Shown here one piece after another: positions 36,218-44,512 of a DNA stretch of 64,000 nt. The stretch's first letter is position 1. The number at the start of each line of letters is the position of its first letter. Below the pieces are notes generated by a model, which saw nothing but the letters and a program-made list of their open reading frames with translations, made no database searches and had not been told where the DNA came from. Source of the DNA: UBA6059 sp040222235 (GTDB lineage Bacteria; Bacteroidota; Bacteroidia; Cytophagales; Cyclobacteriaceae); NCBI GenBank assembly GCA_040222235.1, contig JAVKDO010000086.1, positions 37,516 through 101,515 on the forward strand. Reading direction: 5' to 3'. Made by a program: the position numbers and the translations under genes.

Positions 36218-36670
36218 ATGCATTTCAGAAAGGCTACCGCAAAAGACATTCCCACGATAGTAGCGATGCTAGCGGATGATGAGCTCGGCAAGCAGCGAGA
36301 AGACTACCGCGATCCCCTACCGGAAAAATACACGGCAGCATTTGCAAAGATCGAAGCGGATGACAATCAGGAACTGATTTTGGTAGAGAACGAGGCGGCC
36401 GAGATCATCGGCACTTTGCAGCTCAGTTTCATGCAGTACCTGACCTACCAAGGTGGTATCCGCGCACAAATCGAAGCGGTACGGATCAGGAAAGATCAAC
36501 GAGGAAAAGGCATTGGCAAAACCATGTTTGAGTGGGCCATCGACCGTGCCAAAGCTCGGGGCGCTCATCTTCTGCAGCTCACCAGCGACAAGCAGCGGCC
36601 AGATGCGATCAAGTTTTATGAAGGACTTGGCTTCAAAGCGTCGCATGAGGGCATGAAGATACATTTCTGA
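36218..36670 (+). CDS. GNAT family N-acetyltransferase
   Basis: 150 aa from the ATG at 36218 (MHFRKATAKDIPTIV); the frame extends to a TTG at 36188, but family alignments begin at FRKAT. The acetyl-CoA loop is IRKDQRGKGIGKTMF, followed by LLQLTSDKQRPDAIKFYEGLGF, the classic end of small GNAT enzymes. It resembles ArsN2/aminoglycoside-like acetyltransferases, with substrate unknown. Three exact copies of the two over-represented decamers (36194, 36233 and 36316) lie in or just before this gene. Confidence 0.85.
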   Translation: MHFRKATAKDIPTIVAMLADDELGKQREDYRDPLPEKYTAAFAKIEADDNQELILVENEAAEIIGTLQLSFMQYLTYQGGIRAQIEAVRIRKDQRGKGIGKTMFEWAIDRAKARGAHLLQLTSDKQRPDAIKFYEGLGFKASHEGMKIHF

Positions 36671-37177
36671 TACTGCTTTGTCAACTTAAAGACTGGTCAG
36701 CTTGTCGAAGGCTAATTGTATATGATTTCGACAGGCTCAATCTGACAGCAAGAACTGAAGTACCGCAGCTTGACAAAGTAGTATTAACCCGAACCCGATT
36801 TAGCTTGTCGCTCAAATACACTAGTCTAACCGCTCTTCTTACTGTACACTCACTCTTCGACGGACTCCTGACTGACATGGTGAGTCTAAGTTAGTCTCAC
36901 CGATATTGATCGGGTGGAGTACTACTCCTTACCCCACGTCATGCCGCAGGCATCTTATACGCAGAGAAGGGTGGGCAGACTGCCGCGTGTATAAGACCCC
37001 TATCGGGGTGACTGGTTGGTGGGAAAGGTGTTTCCACACCTGCCATGGAACTCCTCGAAATATCAATCTATTGATACTGGTGTATTTGATACATTATTAG
37101 TCAAACTTATGTTATCAGTTAATTCTCAATATATTCATCATCAAAACAATCTCGGTTAAACTCAGCAAGAATAGCTT
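36671..37177. other. Gene-free repeat-rich stretch
   Basis: Holds a half-copy of repeat family 3 (36725-36747), an imperfect inverted repeat TCTTATACGC..GCGTGTATAAGA at 36953-36996 and a CCCC-TAT-CGGGG hairpin just after. Short frames over it do not resemble proteins. Confidence 0.6.
36725..36747. repeat. Repeat family 3, half copy
   Basis: Matches the TTTCGAC..GCTCAATCTGACA arm of the hairpins at 38434-38497 and 53011-53070, but the second arm is degenerate. Confidence 0.65.
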
Positions 37178-37756
37178 ATGTCGATTTTTGAACACGTATC
37201 CGTCTTCCTATGCATTATTCTTGGCCTAGCAGTTGTCCACTTGATTGGCGGACTGGCCATGATACTAGACGCACATACCAAAGCCCGACTCTACTGGATT
37301 CATATTGCCTGGACTGTCTGTATGCTTTTCATTGTCATACTGGTATGGCTGGGGAGTTTTGTACTCTCACCACTATCGCAAATAGGCGCCCTGCATTTTT
37401 TGAATCTATTGGCTTATGCTATGGTCACCTCACTCATGAGTGGGCTCCTATTCCCGGTAGGTGGAGGCAAAGTGGAAGATTATCGTCAACACTTTGAGGC
37501 GAACAAGGTAAGGCTGTATTACCTGGGAATAATCTTCGTGATTGTAGATGGCGTTGATGGAGTATTAGAACACTATAATGCTGGGATCGAATGGGATATT
37601 GGTCAGTATGGAACCTTGGCAATTTGGTTCCTAGCGCTTTTATCTGGTCTGATCAAAAAGAACAGCAAAATTGATACGGTGATCGTTGTTCTCATGCTAA
37701 TAGGTATCATCGGATGGTTTATGAGCCTGATAGATACGAGCGTGCTGATATGGTAA
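37178..37756 (+). CDS. Small polytopic membrane protein
   Basis: 192 aa with about six hydrophobic segments (VFLCIILGLAVVHLIGGLAM, WTVCMLFIVILVWLGSFV, FLNLLAYAMVTSLMSGLLF, YYLGIIFVIVDGV, LAIWFLALLSGLI, VVLMLIGIIGWFMSL). No residue pattern identifies a family. It is followed after 28 bp by a methyltransferase gene on the same strand, with no sign of a shared function. Confidence 0.65.
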   Translation: MSIFEHVSVFLCIILGLAVVHLIGGLAMILDAHTKARLYWIHIAWTVCMLFIVILVWLGSFVLSPLSQIGALHFLNLLAYAMVTSLMSGLLFPVGGGKVEDYRQHFEANKVRLYYLGIIFVIVDGVDGVLEHYNAGIEWDIGQYGTLAIWFLALLSGLIKKNSKIDTVIVVLMLIGIIGWFMSLIDTSVLIW

Positions 37757-37784
37757 TGATACGAGGTAATTAATAGATCAAGAT

Positions 37785-38354
37785 ATGGAAGGAGAATACT
37801 ACAAGACCCAAGCATCAGTACAACAGTACATCCGAATGGCGGAGGGTTTCAATGGCGGAGAGTTGATCACACAGTTGAAGCAAGTCTTACCTCTTAATTT
37901 GACCGTACTGGAAATCGGCTCAGGCCCTGGTACAGATTGGAATATCCTGAACGAGACCTATGTCGTGACTGGTTCTGATAATTCGGCGGTCTTTATTGAG
38001 CATCTGCGCAAGAGTTATCCAGATGGCCAATTCCTGGAGTTGGACGCCAGCACCCTAGCAACTGATCAGCGGTTTGATGGCATCTATTCCAACAAGGTCA
38101 TGCATCATCTGACCAATGATCAGCTAGCTCAATCGGTGAATAATCAAGCGAAACTCCTGAATTCCAAAGGAATCATTTGCCACTCCTTCTGGAAAGGAGA
38201 AGGTTCTGAGGTTTTTAAGGGGTTGTTTGTGAACTACCACACGGAGAATGGATTAAGAGATGCGTTCGGCTTGCACTTCGACGTGATTTCGGTTATGCCC
38301 TATGAGGAGTTTGAAGCGGGTGATTCGCTGTTGCTGATCGGGAGAAGGAAGTAG
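37785..38354 (+). CDS. SAM-dependent methyltransferase
   Basis: 189 aa, class I fold. Motif I is VLEIGSGPGTDWNIL and the acidic end of strand 2 is TGSDNSAVFIEHLR; motif IV region is FDGIYSNKVMHHLT, with HSFWKGEG after it. This is a Methyltransf_11/25-type small-molecule methyltransferase; the acceptor is unknown. It follows the membrane protein by 28 bp. Confidence 0.8.
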   Translation: MEGEYYKTQASVQQYIRMAEGFNGGELITQLKQVLPLNLTVLEIGSGPGTDWNILNETYVVTGSDNSAVFIEHLRKSYPDGQFLELDASTLATDQRFDGIYSNKVMHHLTNDQLAQSVNNQAKLLNSKGIICHSFWKGEGSEVFKGLFVNYHTENGLRDAFGLHFDVISVMPYEEFEAGDSLLLIGRRK

Positions 38355-38433
38355 CACTTCATTTTTTCGATGATCCCACGGGGCTCTCAAAAAAAGAATG
38401 CCAAATGACTATGTTGGTATTCAAGTGATCGAT

Positions 38434-38497
38434 ATTTCGACGGGGCTCAATATGACAGCATAGTTATGATCCTCAGTCATGTTGAGGCTCTCGAAAC
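38434..38497. repeat. Repeat family 3 hairpin
   Basis: Imperfect inverted repeat: ATTTCGACGGGGCTCAATAT with its partner TCATGTTGAGGCTCTCGAAA. The same arms occur at 53011-53070. It resembles a palindromic intergenic repeat common in Bacteroidota genomes. Confidence 0.75.
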
Positions 38498-38614
38498 ACT
38501 TAGGTTCAGTAACAGCGTAGTGGATCACTTGAATACGCACATATTCGATACAATCAAATCAAATTTCAATGTGGAAGATGAAATCCATTATTTCCAGTCG
38601 GTGTACATTTGAAT

Positions 38615-39037
38615 ATGGAGCTACTCAAACTCGACGATTTCCCACTCAAAGCCTTTGACAAGATCCGCTACGGAGACACAGATCGACAGGGTCATATCAA
38701 TAACGCCACCTTCTTGACTTATTTGGAAACGGGACGGGTAGAATTAATTTATCATCCTGACTTTAGGGCACTGGATGAGAACAACAGCTTTGTGATCGCT
38801 TCGGTGAAACTTGATTTTATAAAAGAGATCAAGTGGCCGGGAAGCATTGATATTGGAACGGGCATCATTAATATTGGCAACAGCTCCATCCGCCTTCATC
38901 AGCAGCTCTTTCAACACGATCAATGTATGGCTAGTTCGGAAACCGTCATTGTGCAGGTCAATGATCAAAAGGGCGTCAGCAGACCGCTCAGTGACCGAGC
39001 TAAAGAGGCATTGGAGAAGTGGATAATCACCGTTTGA
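38615..39037 (+). CDS. Acyl-CoA thioesterase, 4HBT hot-dog fold
   Basis: 140 aa from the ATG at 38615; a TTG two codons upstream is possible. IRYGDTDRQGHINNATFLTY is the 4-hydroxybenzoyl-CoA thioesterase motif with the catalytic Asp and His-Asn, and the rest forms a single hot-dog domain. It probably hydrolyses short or aromatic acyl-CoA. A P-loop kinase-like gene follows 24 bp later. Confidence 0.82.
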   Translation: MELLKLDDFPLKAFDKIRYGDTDRQGHINNATFLTYLETGRVELIYHPDFRALDENNSFVIASVKLDFIKEIKWPGSIDIGTGIINIGNSSIRLHQQLFQHDQCMASSETVIVQVNDQKGVSRPLSDRAKEALEKWIITV

Positions 39038-39061
39038 TCCCAGCGCTTATACGATTTGACT

Positions 39062-39610
39062 ATGAAGATTTTGATATTTGGTGCATCGGGTGCTGGGTCT
39101 ACCACGCTTAGCAAGGCAGTCTGTGAGACCTCAGGTTTTAAGCATCTGGACGTGGATGATTACTATTGGAAGCCTACTCACCCTCCCTATCAGGAAAAGG
39201 TTACGCTTTCAGAACGCAATGATGCGCTCACCGCCGATTTTCATCGCTATGAAAATGTCACTGTTAGCGGCTCGCTGGTGAGTTGGGGGAAGCAATGGGA
39301 AAGTGCTTTCGACTTGGCTGTATTTATCTATCTCCAACCGGAAGTCCGTCTCCAACGACTCGTAATCAGGGAGCAGCAGCGGTATGGAGACCGACTTCAG
39401 ACTGATCAAAAGACGAAGCAAACTTCAATCGATTTTTTGGAATGGGCCGAGCAGTATGATGACCCTGATTTCACCGGACGATCATTGACTATTCATAACC
39501 AATGGATTGAGTCACTGACCTTCCCGGTTCTGAAATTGGATGGAGATATGGAGCTAATGCAGAAGGCGGAGGCAGTGTTACAAGCGATTAATACGGCCCT
39601 CTCAAACTAA
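39062..39610 (+). CDS. P-loop NTPase, adenylate kinase-like
   Basis: 182 aa from the ATG at 39062. Walker A is IFGASGAGSTTLSKAV, with an unusual Ser where Lys is normal (GAGSTT); this may weaken nucleotide binding or reflect a family variant. HLDVDDYYWKPTHPPY, and FIYLQPEVRLQRLVIREQQRYG (lid-like Arg region) match a family of small kinases often placed near acetyltransferases. Its substrate is unknown. It forms a two-gene unit with the thioesterase. Confidence 0.75.
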   Translation: MKILIFGASGAGSTTLSKAVCETSGFKHLDVDDYYWKPTHPPYQEKVTLSERNDALTADFHRYENVTVSGSLVSWGKQWESAFDLAVFIYLQPEVRLQRLVIREQQRYGDRLQTDQKTKQTSIDFLEWAEQYDDPDFTGRSLTIHNQWIESLTFPVLKLDGDMELMQKAEAVLQAINTALSN

Positions 39611-39766
39611 ACCGTCAAGATGTACGGTCAAGCAAGAACGCATTGAAGGGACAGTTTCTGCTTGAATCAAGTCAAAAAAAAATAATCAAATGACTTCAGG
39701 TACTTTTAATTAATAGTTCCCAATTCAAGAACTTTCACTAATTTCATGCGTATTTAAAAAAAGCTG

Positions 39767-40063
39767 ATGGACAGAATATTTGCCAAAAGCACTTTGAGAA
39801 AATATTGGGAGAAGCACCCAGACGCTGAACAGCCTTTGAAAACTTGGTATGATACAGCTATCAATTGCGATTGGAAAGATCCTAGTGACGTCAAAAACAC
39901 CTATGCAAATGCATCAATACTCAAGAACAGCAGAGTAGTTTTTAATATTAAAGGAAACACCTACAGGCTTATTACCAAGTTCAACTTTGAAAAGGCCTGG
40001 ATCTTTATCCGCTTCATCGGAACGCACGCTGAATACGATAAAATTGATGCTGAGAAGATTTAA
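39767..40063 (+). CDS. higB: mRNA interferase toxin HigB
   Basis: 98 aa RelE-fold toxin. MDRIFAKSTLRKYWEKHPDA, LKTWYDTAINCDW, VVFNIKGNTYRLI and FIRFIGTHAEYDKID are textbook HigB, with the basic and aromatic catalytic face kept. It cleaves mRNA on the ribosome. Toxin precedes antitoxin, the inverted order typical of higBA, with an 11-bp gap. Confidence 0.92.
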   Translation: MDRIFAKSTLRKYWEKHPDAEQPLKTWYDTAINCDWKDPSDVKNTYANASILKNSRVVFNIKGNTYRLITKFNFEKAWIFIRFIGTHAEYDKIDAEKI

Positions 40064-40074
40064 TAGACATAACC

Positions 40075-40443
40075 ATGAACATCAAACTTATAAGAACAGA
40101 AACAGACTATCAGAAGGCACTTGAGAGGCTTGAGCTCGTATTTGACGCGAAAATTGGGACCCCAGAAAGTGATGAAGCGGATGTGCTTGGACTGCTAATT
40201 GATGAGTATGAAAAGAAGCACTATCCAATTGAAGCCCCAGACCCAATTGAGGCCATTAAAATACGAATGGAAGAAATGAAGTTGAAGCAAATTGATCTTA
40301 TATCAGAGATTGGAGGTAAAAGTCGCGTGTCAGAAATCTTAAATCGCAAAAGGAAGCTGACAGTCGATATGATACGGAACCTTGCAACTAGACTTAATTT
40401 ATCAGCTGGATTACTTATCAAAGACTATCAATTGACTAAATGA
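40075..40443 (+). CDS. higA: Antitoxin HigA
   Basis: 122 aa. The N-terminal half (to about residue 60) is the acidic toxin-binding part (FDAKIGTPESDEADVLGLLIDEYE). The C-terminal HTH is RMEEMKLKQIDLISEIGGKSRVSEILNRKRKLT, an XRE-like fold. It neutralises HigB and represses the operon. Forms a complete HigBA pair with the gene before. Confidence 0.92.
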   Translation: MNIKLIRTETDYQKALERLELVFDAKIGTPESDEADVLGLLIDEYEKKHYPIEAPDPIEAIKIRMEEMKLKQIDLISEIGGKSRVSEILNRKRKLTVDMIRNLATRLNLSAGLLIKDYQLTK

Positions 40444-40491
40444 AAAGGCTGGCTCTGTCTTAGGCATTTCAAACTTGACTAGTACCAGCGA

Positions 40492-40821
40492 TCAAGTCGC
40501 CAAAAAGTCTATCAAATGACCATAGATACTCTTGATCTCCGTCTCCTTATTAGTAAACTCCTGACCACCTAATGCCGTAATCGAGTAGTACTTTCTATCA
40601 CGGTTCTTCACTGTCTTTACCTTCGATTTGATAAAGCCTTTTTCTTCAAGCTTGTGAAGAATCGGATACAGGCTTCCTTCAGTAATAGCAAAACCCGAAT
40701 CACTCAATATCTTGATGTTCTTCTCAATCTGGTAGCCGTACATCTCGTCATTTCGCGATAGCAGCTTCAAGATCAGTGTCGGGTAAATACCCTTCAGCAG
40801 TTGTGGATCATATTTATTCAT
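40492..40821 (-). CDS. PadR-family transcriptional regulator
   Basis: 109 aa from the ATG at 40821 (MNKYDPQLLKGIYPTLIL); an upstream start at 40836 is less likely. PadR landmarks are YGYQIEKNI, FAITEGSLYPILHKLEEKGFI and RKYYSITALG. It overlaps the 3' end of the FtsX-type permease gene by 8 bp on the same strand, so it is co-translated and presumably controls that transporter. Confidence 0.88.
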   Translation of the reverse strand: MNKYDPQLLKGIYPTLILKLLSRNDEMYGYQIEKNIKILSDSGFAITEGSLYPILHKLEEKGFIKSKVKTVKNRDRKYYSITALGGQEFTNKETEIKSIYGHLIDFLAT

Positions 40822-43450
40822 GGTTGATAGCGTCAATGGGGTTATTTGTAGCGGCCTTGATGATGATGAATGATGTGGTCACCACTACGATGGTTCCGAT
40901 CAAAACAGCTGGAATGATCAGGCTCGATGCTGATATATCCACATGGTACGCAAAATTGTCAAGCCAGTCATTCATCAGCCATAGCACCAGCGGTACGATG
41001 AGCACAAACCCGATGATGATCAACTGCATATAGTCGCTCAGGAAGATTTTGAGGATACTCAACTTTGTTGCTCCAAGTACCTTTCTGATGCCGATTTCCT
41101 TTGACCGCATGGTCGTATCAAAATAGGTCAAGCCGAATAGTCCCATCGCAGAAATCATGATCGAAATGATGCTAAAGGTCAAGACGATCCTCTGCAGTTG
41201 CGCTTCTGGCTGATACTGGGTCAGGTATCGGTCATCTACAAAGTAGTAGTCGAAGGGCTCGTTGGGAAAAACCTGTGCCCAACGCTCCTCGATCAGACCT
41301 ACAGTCATTGCGCGATCGCCACTCTCCGCAAGCTTGATGTTCATAAAGTGATTCCTAGAGGGCTGGATATCCATGACCATTCCGCCAATATCATCATGCA
41401 GCGATTCGAAATTGAAGTCCTTCACCACACCGACGATCGGGCCAGACTTGATATAGTTTCCACCCTCATTTTGGGCACTGTAGCTGATCCTATCACCAAT
41501 AACCTCCTCAGGACTTAGGTACCCCAACAGTCCTACTGCGCTTTCATTGATAATGAAGGCGGTAGTATCATTGGCAAAGTCCTCTGAGAAATCCCTACCG
41601 GCCAATAGCTGCATGTCGAAAGTGTTGAGAAAATCATAATCGACATGTAGTCTACCCATCACGATCGAATCCGATTTTGCGGTAGCATACACACTCCTGT
41701 ACAGCTGGTCACCTGACATCCTATGACTGGATAAGGAGGTGTACTCTACATTGGCCAGGTCTCGAATGAGATTGTCAAAAGGTGCGAGCTGCTGCTGGTC
41801 ATCGGTGTGTAGCGGGATCTCTATCCTGCCAGCATTGGCATAGCCAGTATCTGCAGACATCAGGTAGGTGACCTGATCGGAGATAATCAACGTAGCGCAG
41901 ATTAGCCCAATGCCGGCCATAAACTGGAAGATGATCAACGACTTTCTGAGCGTGAATCCTGTCTGGTTTGTCTTCTTGTGCAGCTTCCCCTTGAGTGCGG
42001 CTATGATATTGATATCAGCCATCTGCAGTGCAGTGTACAGCCCTGCGGCTACCGCAACAAAAAATACAATGGAAGCACCTACCGCAATGATCAAGGCCGT
42101 GGGTGGGTGAATCAACGGCATGTCAAGGAAAAACTCAAAGTCTGGAAATAGCATAATGACCAGTAGCAATGAAATGGCGAAACTCAAAAATGCCAGTAGG
42201 AAAGACTCCACCATGAACTGTACAAAAACCAACGACTTAGAGCTGCCCATTACTTTGATCACTCCGACTTCCCTGGCCCGCTTGAGTGCACGTGCATTGG
42301 ACAGGTTGATATAGTTGATGATCGATAGGAGTAGTATGCTTAGCCCGATCACGATAGAGATGATCAGCGTCGAGGCATTGGCATTAGGGGATAGTTCGTT
42401 CTCAAGATTTCCGCTAGTATGAATATCTCGAATGGGCTGGAGCTTGATGCTCATTTCGTTGTTGGTGTGGGCGGAGACTAGCGCAGCGATCCGTTCTCCG
42501 GTCTCCACTGGTGCTATCTCTTGGTCAAACTGCACATAAGTATAGTAGTACAATACGTTCCAGTTGTCGATGATATCGAACCAAAAACTTCTTCCAAGGG
42601 TGGCAAAACTGCCAATGACATCAGCCTTGATATGAGAGTTGATCGGAAAGTCCTTCGCTACGCCAGTGATGCTCAACGTGACATCATTCTCATAGATAAT
42701 CCGCTTGCCTATCGGATCTTCATCGCCAAAGTACCTCTTAGCAGTGGACTCGGTGATCACCACTTGGTTGGGTGCGCTGAGCACGGTGCTGGGATCACCC
42801 TGTATCAGTTCAAAGGAGAACATCGAAAAGAACGACTCCCCTGCCCAAACCAGGTCTGACTCATAAAACTGCTTAGTACCATCCCCTGACCGAACGGCCA
42901 CTGGTAGTCTGTACTTCATCATCCTGACCATGTCCACCACTTCCGGTAGGCTAGCTACGATCTCAGGTCCCCAGGGAGCACCGGAGAAGGCCGAACCGCT
43001 CCTGCCCCCATCAGCCAGCTGGCGCTCAGTGCTGACGCGATAGACCTTGTCGGCATTAGCATGAAACTGATCGAAACTGCGCTCATGATACACATAGCTA
43101 CCGATGAATAAGAAAATCGCAATGCCCAGGATCAGGCTCACAAGATTGATGATGGTGGTCAGTTTGTACTTGGCCAATGACCGTAATCCTAGTTTCAAAT
43201 AGTTCTTTAACATAGCTCCGTAGCTTATCTGATCAATGATGTTTTTGTCGACTTGTGTATAGTGCTGACTTTGTCGCTCGCCCATGGCCTTATTGAGCAC
43301 TTCTCTGAAGGAGTGCCCCTCCTCCATCAGCTCCTCGATCTGCTCACAGGTATGATCCGTCAACTCACTCACTAGCGGGGCATAGGATACCCCCGAAGCG
43401 ATAATGCGCTTGGTGACTTCATTGACCTGCTGAGGATTGAGGATATACAT
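40814..43450 (-). CDS. ABC transporter permease, FtsX/MacB type
   Basis: 878 aa. A soluble N-terminal region of about 90 residues precedes two MacB-like periplasmic domains (about 110-400 and 560-760), each followed by FtsX membrane blocks; eight membrane segments in all. The FtsX signature GLTYFDTTMRSKEIGIRKVLGAT is present near the C-terminus and a similar RAREVGVIKVMGSS in the middle. Such permeases in Bacteroidota work in mechanotransmission-type antimicrobial peptide or lipoprotein export. No ATPase gene lies nearby. It overlaps the PadR gene by 8 bp. Confidence 0.85.
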   Translation of the reverse strand: MYILNPQQVNEVTKRIIASGVSYAPLVSELTDHTCEQIEELMEEGHSFREVLNKAMGERQSQHYTQVDKNIIDQISYGAMLKNYLKLGLRSLAKYKLTTIINLVSLILGIAIFLFIGSYVYHERSFDQFHANADKVYRVSTERQLADGGRSGSAFSGAPWGPEIVASLPEVVDMVRMMKYRLPVAVRSGDGTKQFYESDLVWAGESFFSMFSFELIQGDPSTVLSAPNQVVITESTAKRYFGDEDPIGKRIIYENDVTLSITGVAKDFPINSHIKADVIGSFATLGRSFWFDIIDNWNVLYYYTYVQFDQEIAPVETGERIAALVSAHTNNEMSIKLQPIRDIHTSGNLENELSPNANASTLIISIVIGLSILLLSIINYINLSNARALKRAREVGVIKVMGSSKSLVFVQFMVESFLLAFLSFAISLLLVIMLFPDFEFFLDMPLIHPPTALIIAVGASIVFFVAVAAGLYTALQMADINIIAALKGKLHKKTNQTGFTLRKSLIIFQFMAGIGLICATLIISDQVTYLMSADTGYANAGRIEIPLHTDDQQQLAPFDNLIRDLANVEYTSLSSHRMSGDQLYRSVYATAKSDSIVMGRLHVDYDFLNTFDMQLLAGRDFSEDFANDTTAFIINESAVGLLGYLSPEEVIGDRISYSAQNEGGNYIKSGPIVGVVKDFNFESLHDDIGGMVMDIQPSRNHFMNIKLAESGDRAMTVGLIEERWAQVFPNEPFDYYFVDDRYLTQYQPEAQLQRIVLTFSIISIMISAMGLFGLTYFDTTMRSKEIGIRKVLGATKLSILKIFLSDYMQLIIIGFVLIVPLVLWLMNDWLDNFAYHVDISASSLIIPAVLIGTIVVVTTSFIIIKAATNNPIDAINHE

Positions 43451-43831
43451 TGGTATGCAATGTATATGGAAATGCTAGAAAATCCATGGACGAAGAATGG
43501 ATTACTGATTCCTCGGGTCAAACCGCAGGGGACTGGTTAGAAGTAGTTAAAAACCTATCGGCAGGTTGACAATGGCAGTGCAGAGTATTAACTTCTGCTA
43601 AGACAAATGAGGGTGTGGAATACTTTCCTGCCTCACTGACAAGCTGGCGACAGCAAATGTATGATTATGCATTTACCAGCGTTTTAGAGAAAAATAAAAT
43701 GAGAGTTGCACTTAGTATAACAAGCAATAAAAATACACTAGTATAGAGTGTAGGCAATGATCTAAGCTCGGTATGTTCACAGTAAATTATATAGCTGATC
43801 TGATTGAGATGTTCGTTTTGATACAAACATC
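43451..43831. other. Gene-free stretch upstream of the hip locus
   Basis: No supported gene. It separates the divergent permease and hip genes and is AT-rich toward the operator at 43832. TAACTTCTGCTAAGAC at 43589-43604 recurs near 46821, of unknown meaning. Confidence 0.5.
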
Positions 43832-43857
43832 TAATATCACATTATAATGTGATATTA
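43832..43857. promoter_or_regulatory. Probable HipB operator, 26-bp perfect palindrome
   Basis: A perfect palindrome built from TATCACAT half-sites. Related half-sites AAATCACAT recur at about 43895 and 43956, all upstream of the XRE-type gene at 43980. This spacing suits cooperative autorepression by the HipB-like protein. Confidence 0.75.
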
Positions 43858-43979
43858 AACACTGCTTCTATCCTGATTTAATAACCACACCCTTAAATCA
43901 CATCAAAATATGATTATTGGCGTATTATTTATCGATTTTGTGTATTTTCATATCCAAATCACATTATAGGATTATAAGC

Positions 43980-44174
43980 ATGATAGGATTTAGCATTAAA
44001 GAGCGAAGAAAAACCCTCCGAGTTACTCAACCTCAGTTGGCAGAACTTGCAGAAATAAGTGTTAATACTCTTTATAAAATTGAAAGAGGGCAAGCGAACC
44101 CCACTCTTGAGACATTGACAAAAATTGCTAATGTTTTAGGTATGGAAGTAATTCTCCAAGTGAAAAAACTTTAG
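43980..44174 (+). CDS. hipB: HipB-like XRE-family DNA-binding protein
   Basis: 64 aa from the ATG at 43980 (MIGFSIKERRKTL); the frame starts earlier but only through operator DNA. The HTH spans most of the protein: RVTQPQLAELAEISVNTLYKIERGQANPTLETLTKIANVL, which I describe here by its ends only: RVTQPQLAELAEISV and ERGQANPTLETL. In the tripartite HipBST system, HipB binds DNA. The HipS-like gene begins 12 bp downstream. Confidence 0.85.
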   Translation: MIGFSIKERRKTLRVTQPQLAELAEISVNTLYKIERGQANPTLETLTKIANVLGMEVILQVKKL

Positions 44175-44185
44175 AAGACTGATTG

Positions 44186-44506
44186 ATGAGACAAGCAGAA
44201 ATCTACTTCAAAGGCGAATTAGCTGGTATACTTACTCAACTAGATAATGGCTGTTTTACATATGAGTATGATGATTTGTGGATGTCAGATAATAATAAGC
44301 CTCCGATCAGCTTGACATTACCAAAAAAGAAAAAGGAGTATAAATCAAACCACCTATTTCCCTTTTTTTACAATATGCTCCCCGAAGGAGCCAATAAACG
44401 GATTGTGTGTAAGCATATGCGGATTGACAATAAGGACTTTTTTAGTTTACTGCTAATCACTGCATGTTATGATACTATTGGAGCTGTTACTGTTAGGAAA
44501 ATATAA
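44186..44506 (+). CDS. hipS: HipS-like protein (HipA N-terminal subdomain as a separate protein)
   Basis: 106 aa from the ATG at 44186 (a TTG lies one codon before). RQAEIYFKGELAGILTQL, PISLTLPKKKKEY and HLFPFFYNMLPEGANKR match the N-subdomain 1 of HipA, here encoded separately. In the characterised HipBST system this protein, and not HipB, is the antitoxin that blocks the HipT kinase. It is followed after 6 bp by the HipT-like gene. I infer the same role here from gene order and lengths. Confidence 0.85.
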   Translation: MRQAEIYFKGELAGILTQLDNGCFTYEYDDLWMSDNNKPPISLTLPKKKKEYKSNHLFPFFYNMLPEGANKRIVCKHMRIDNKDFFSLLLITACYDTIGAVTVRKI

Positions 44507-44512
44507 TTTAGT

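Noticed and set aside
36906..37100. Short + strand frame after the GNAT gene
   Set aside because: It spans inverted repeats and small hairpins and its translation has no protein-like pattern.
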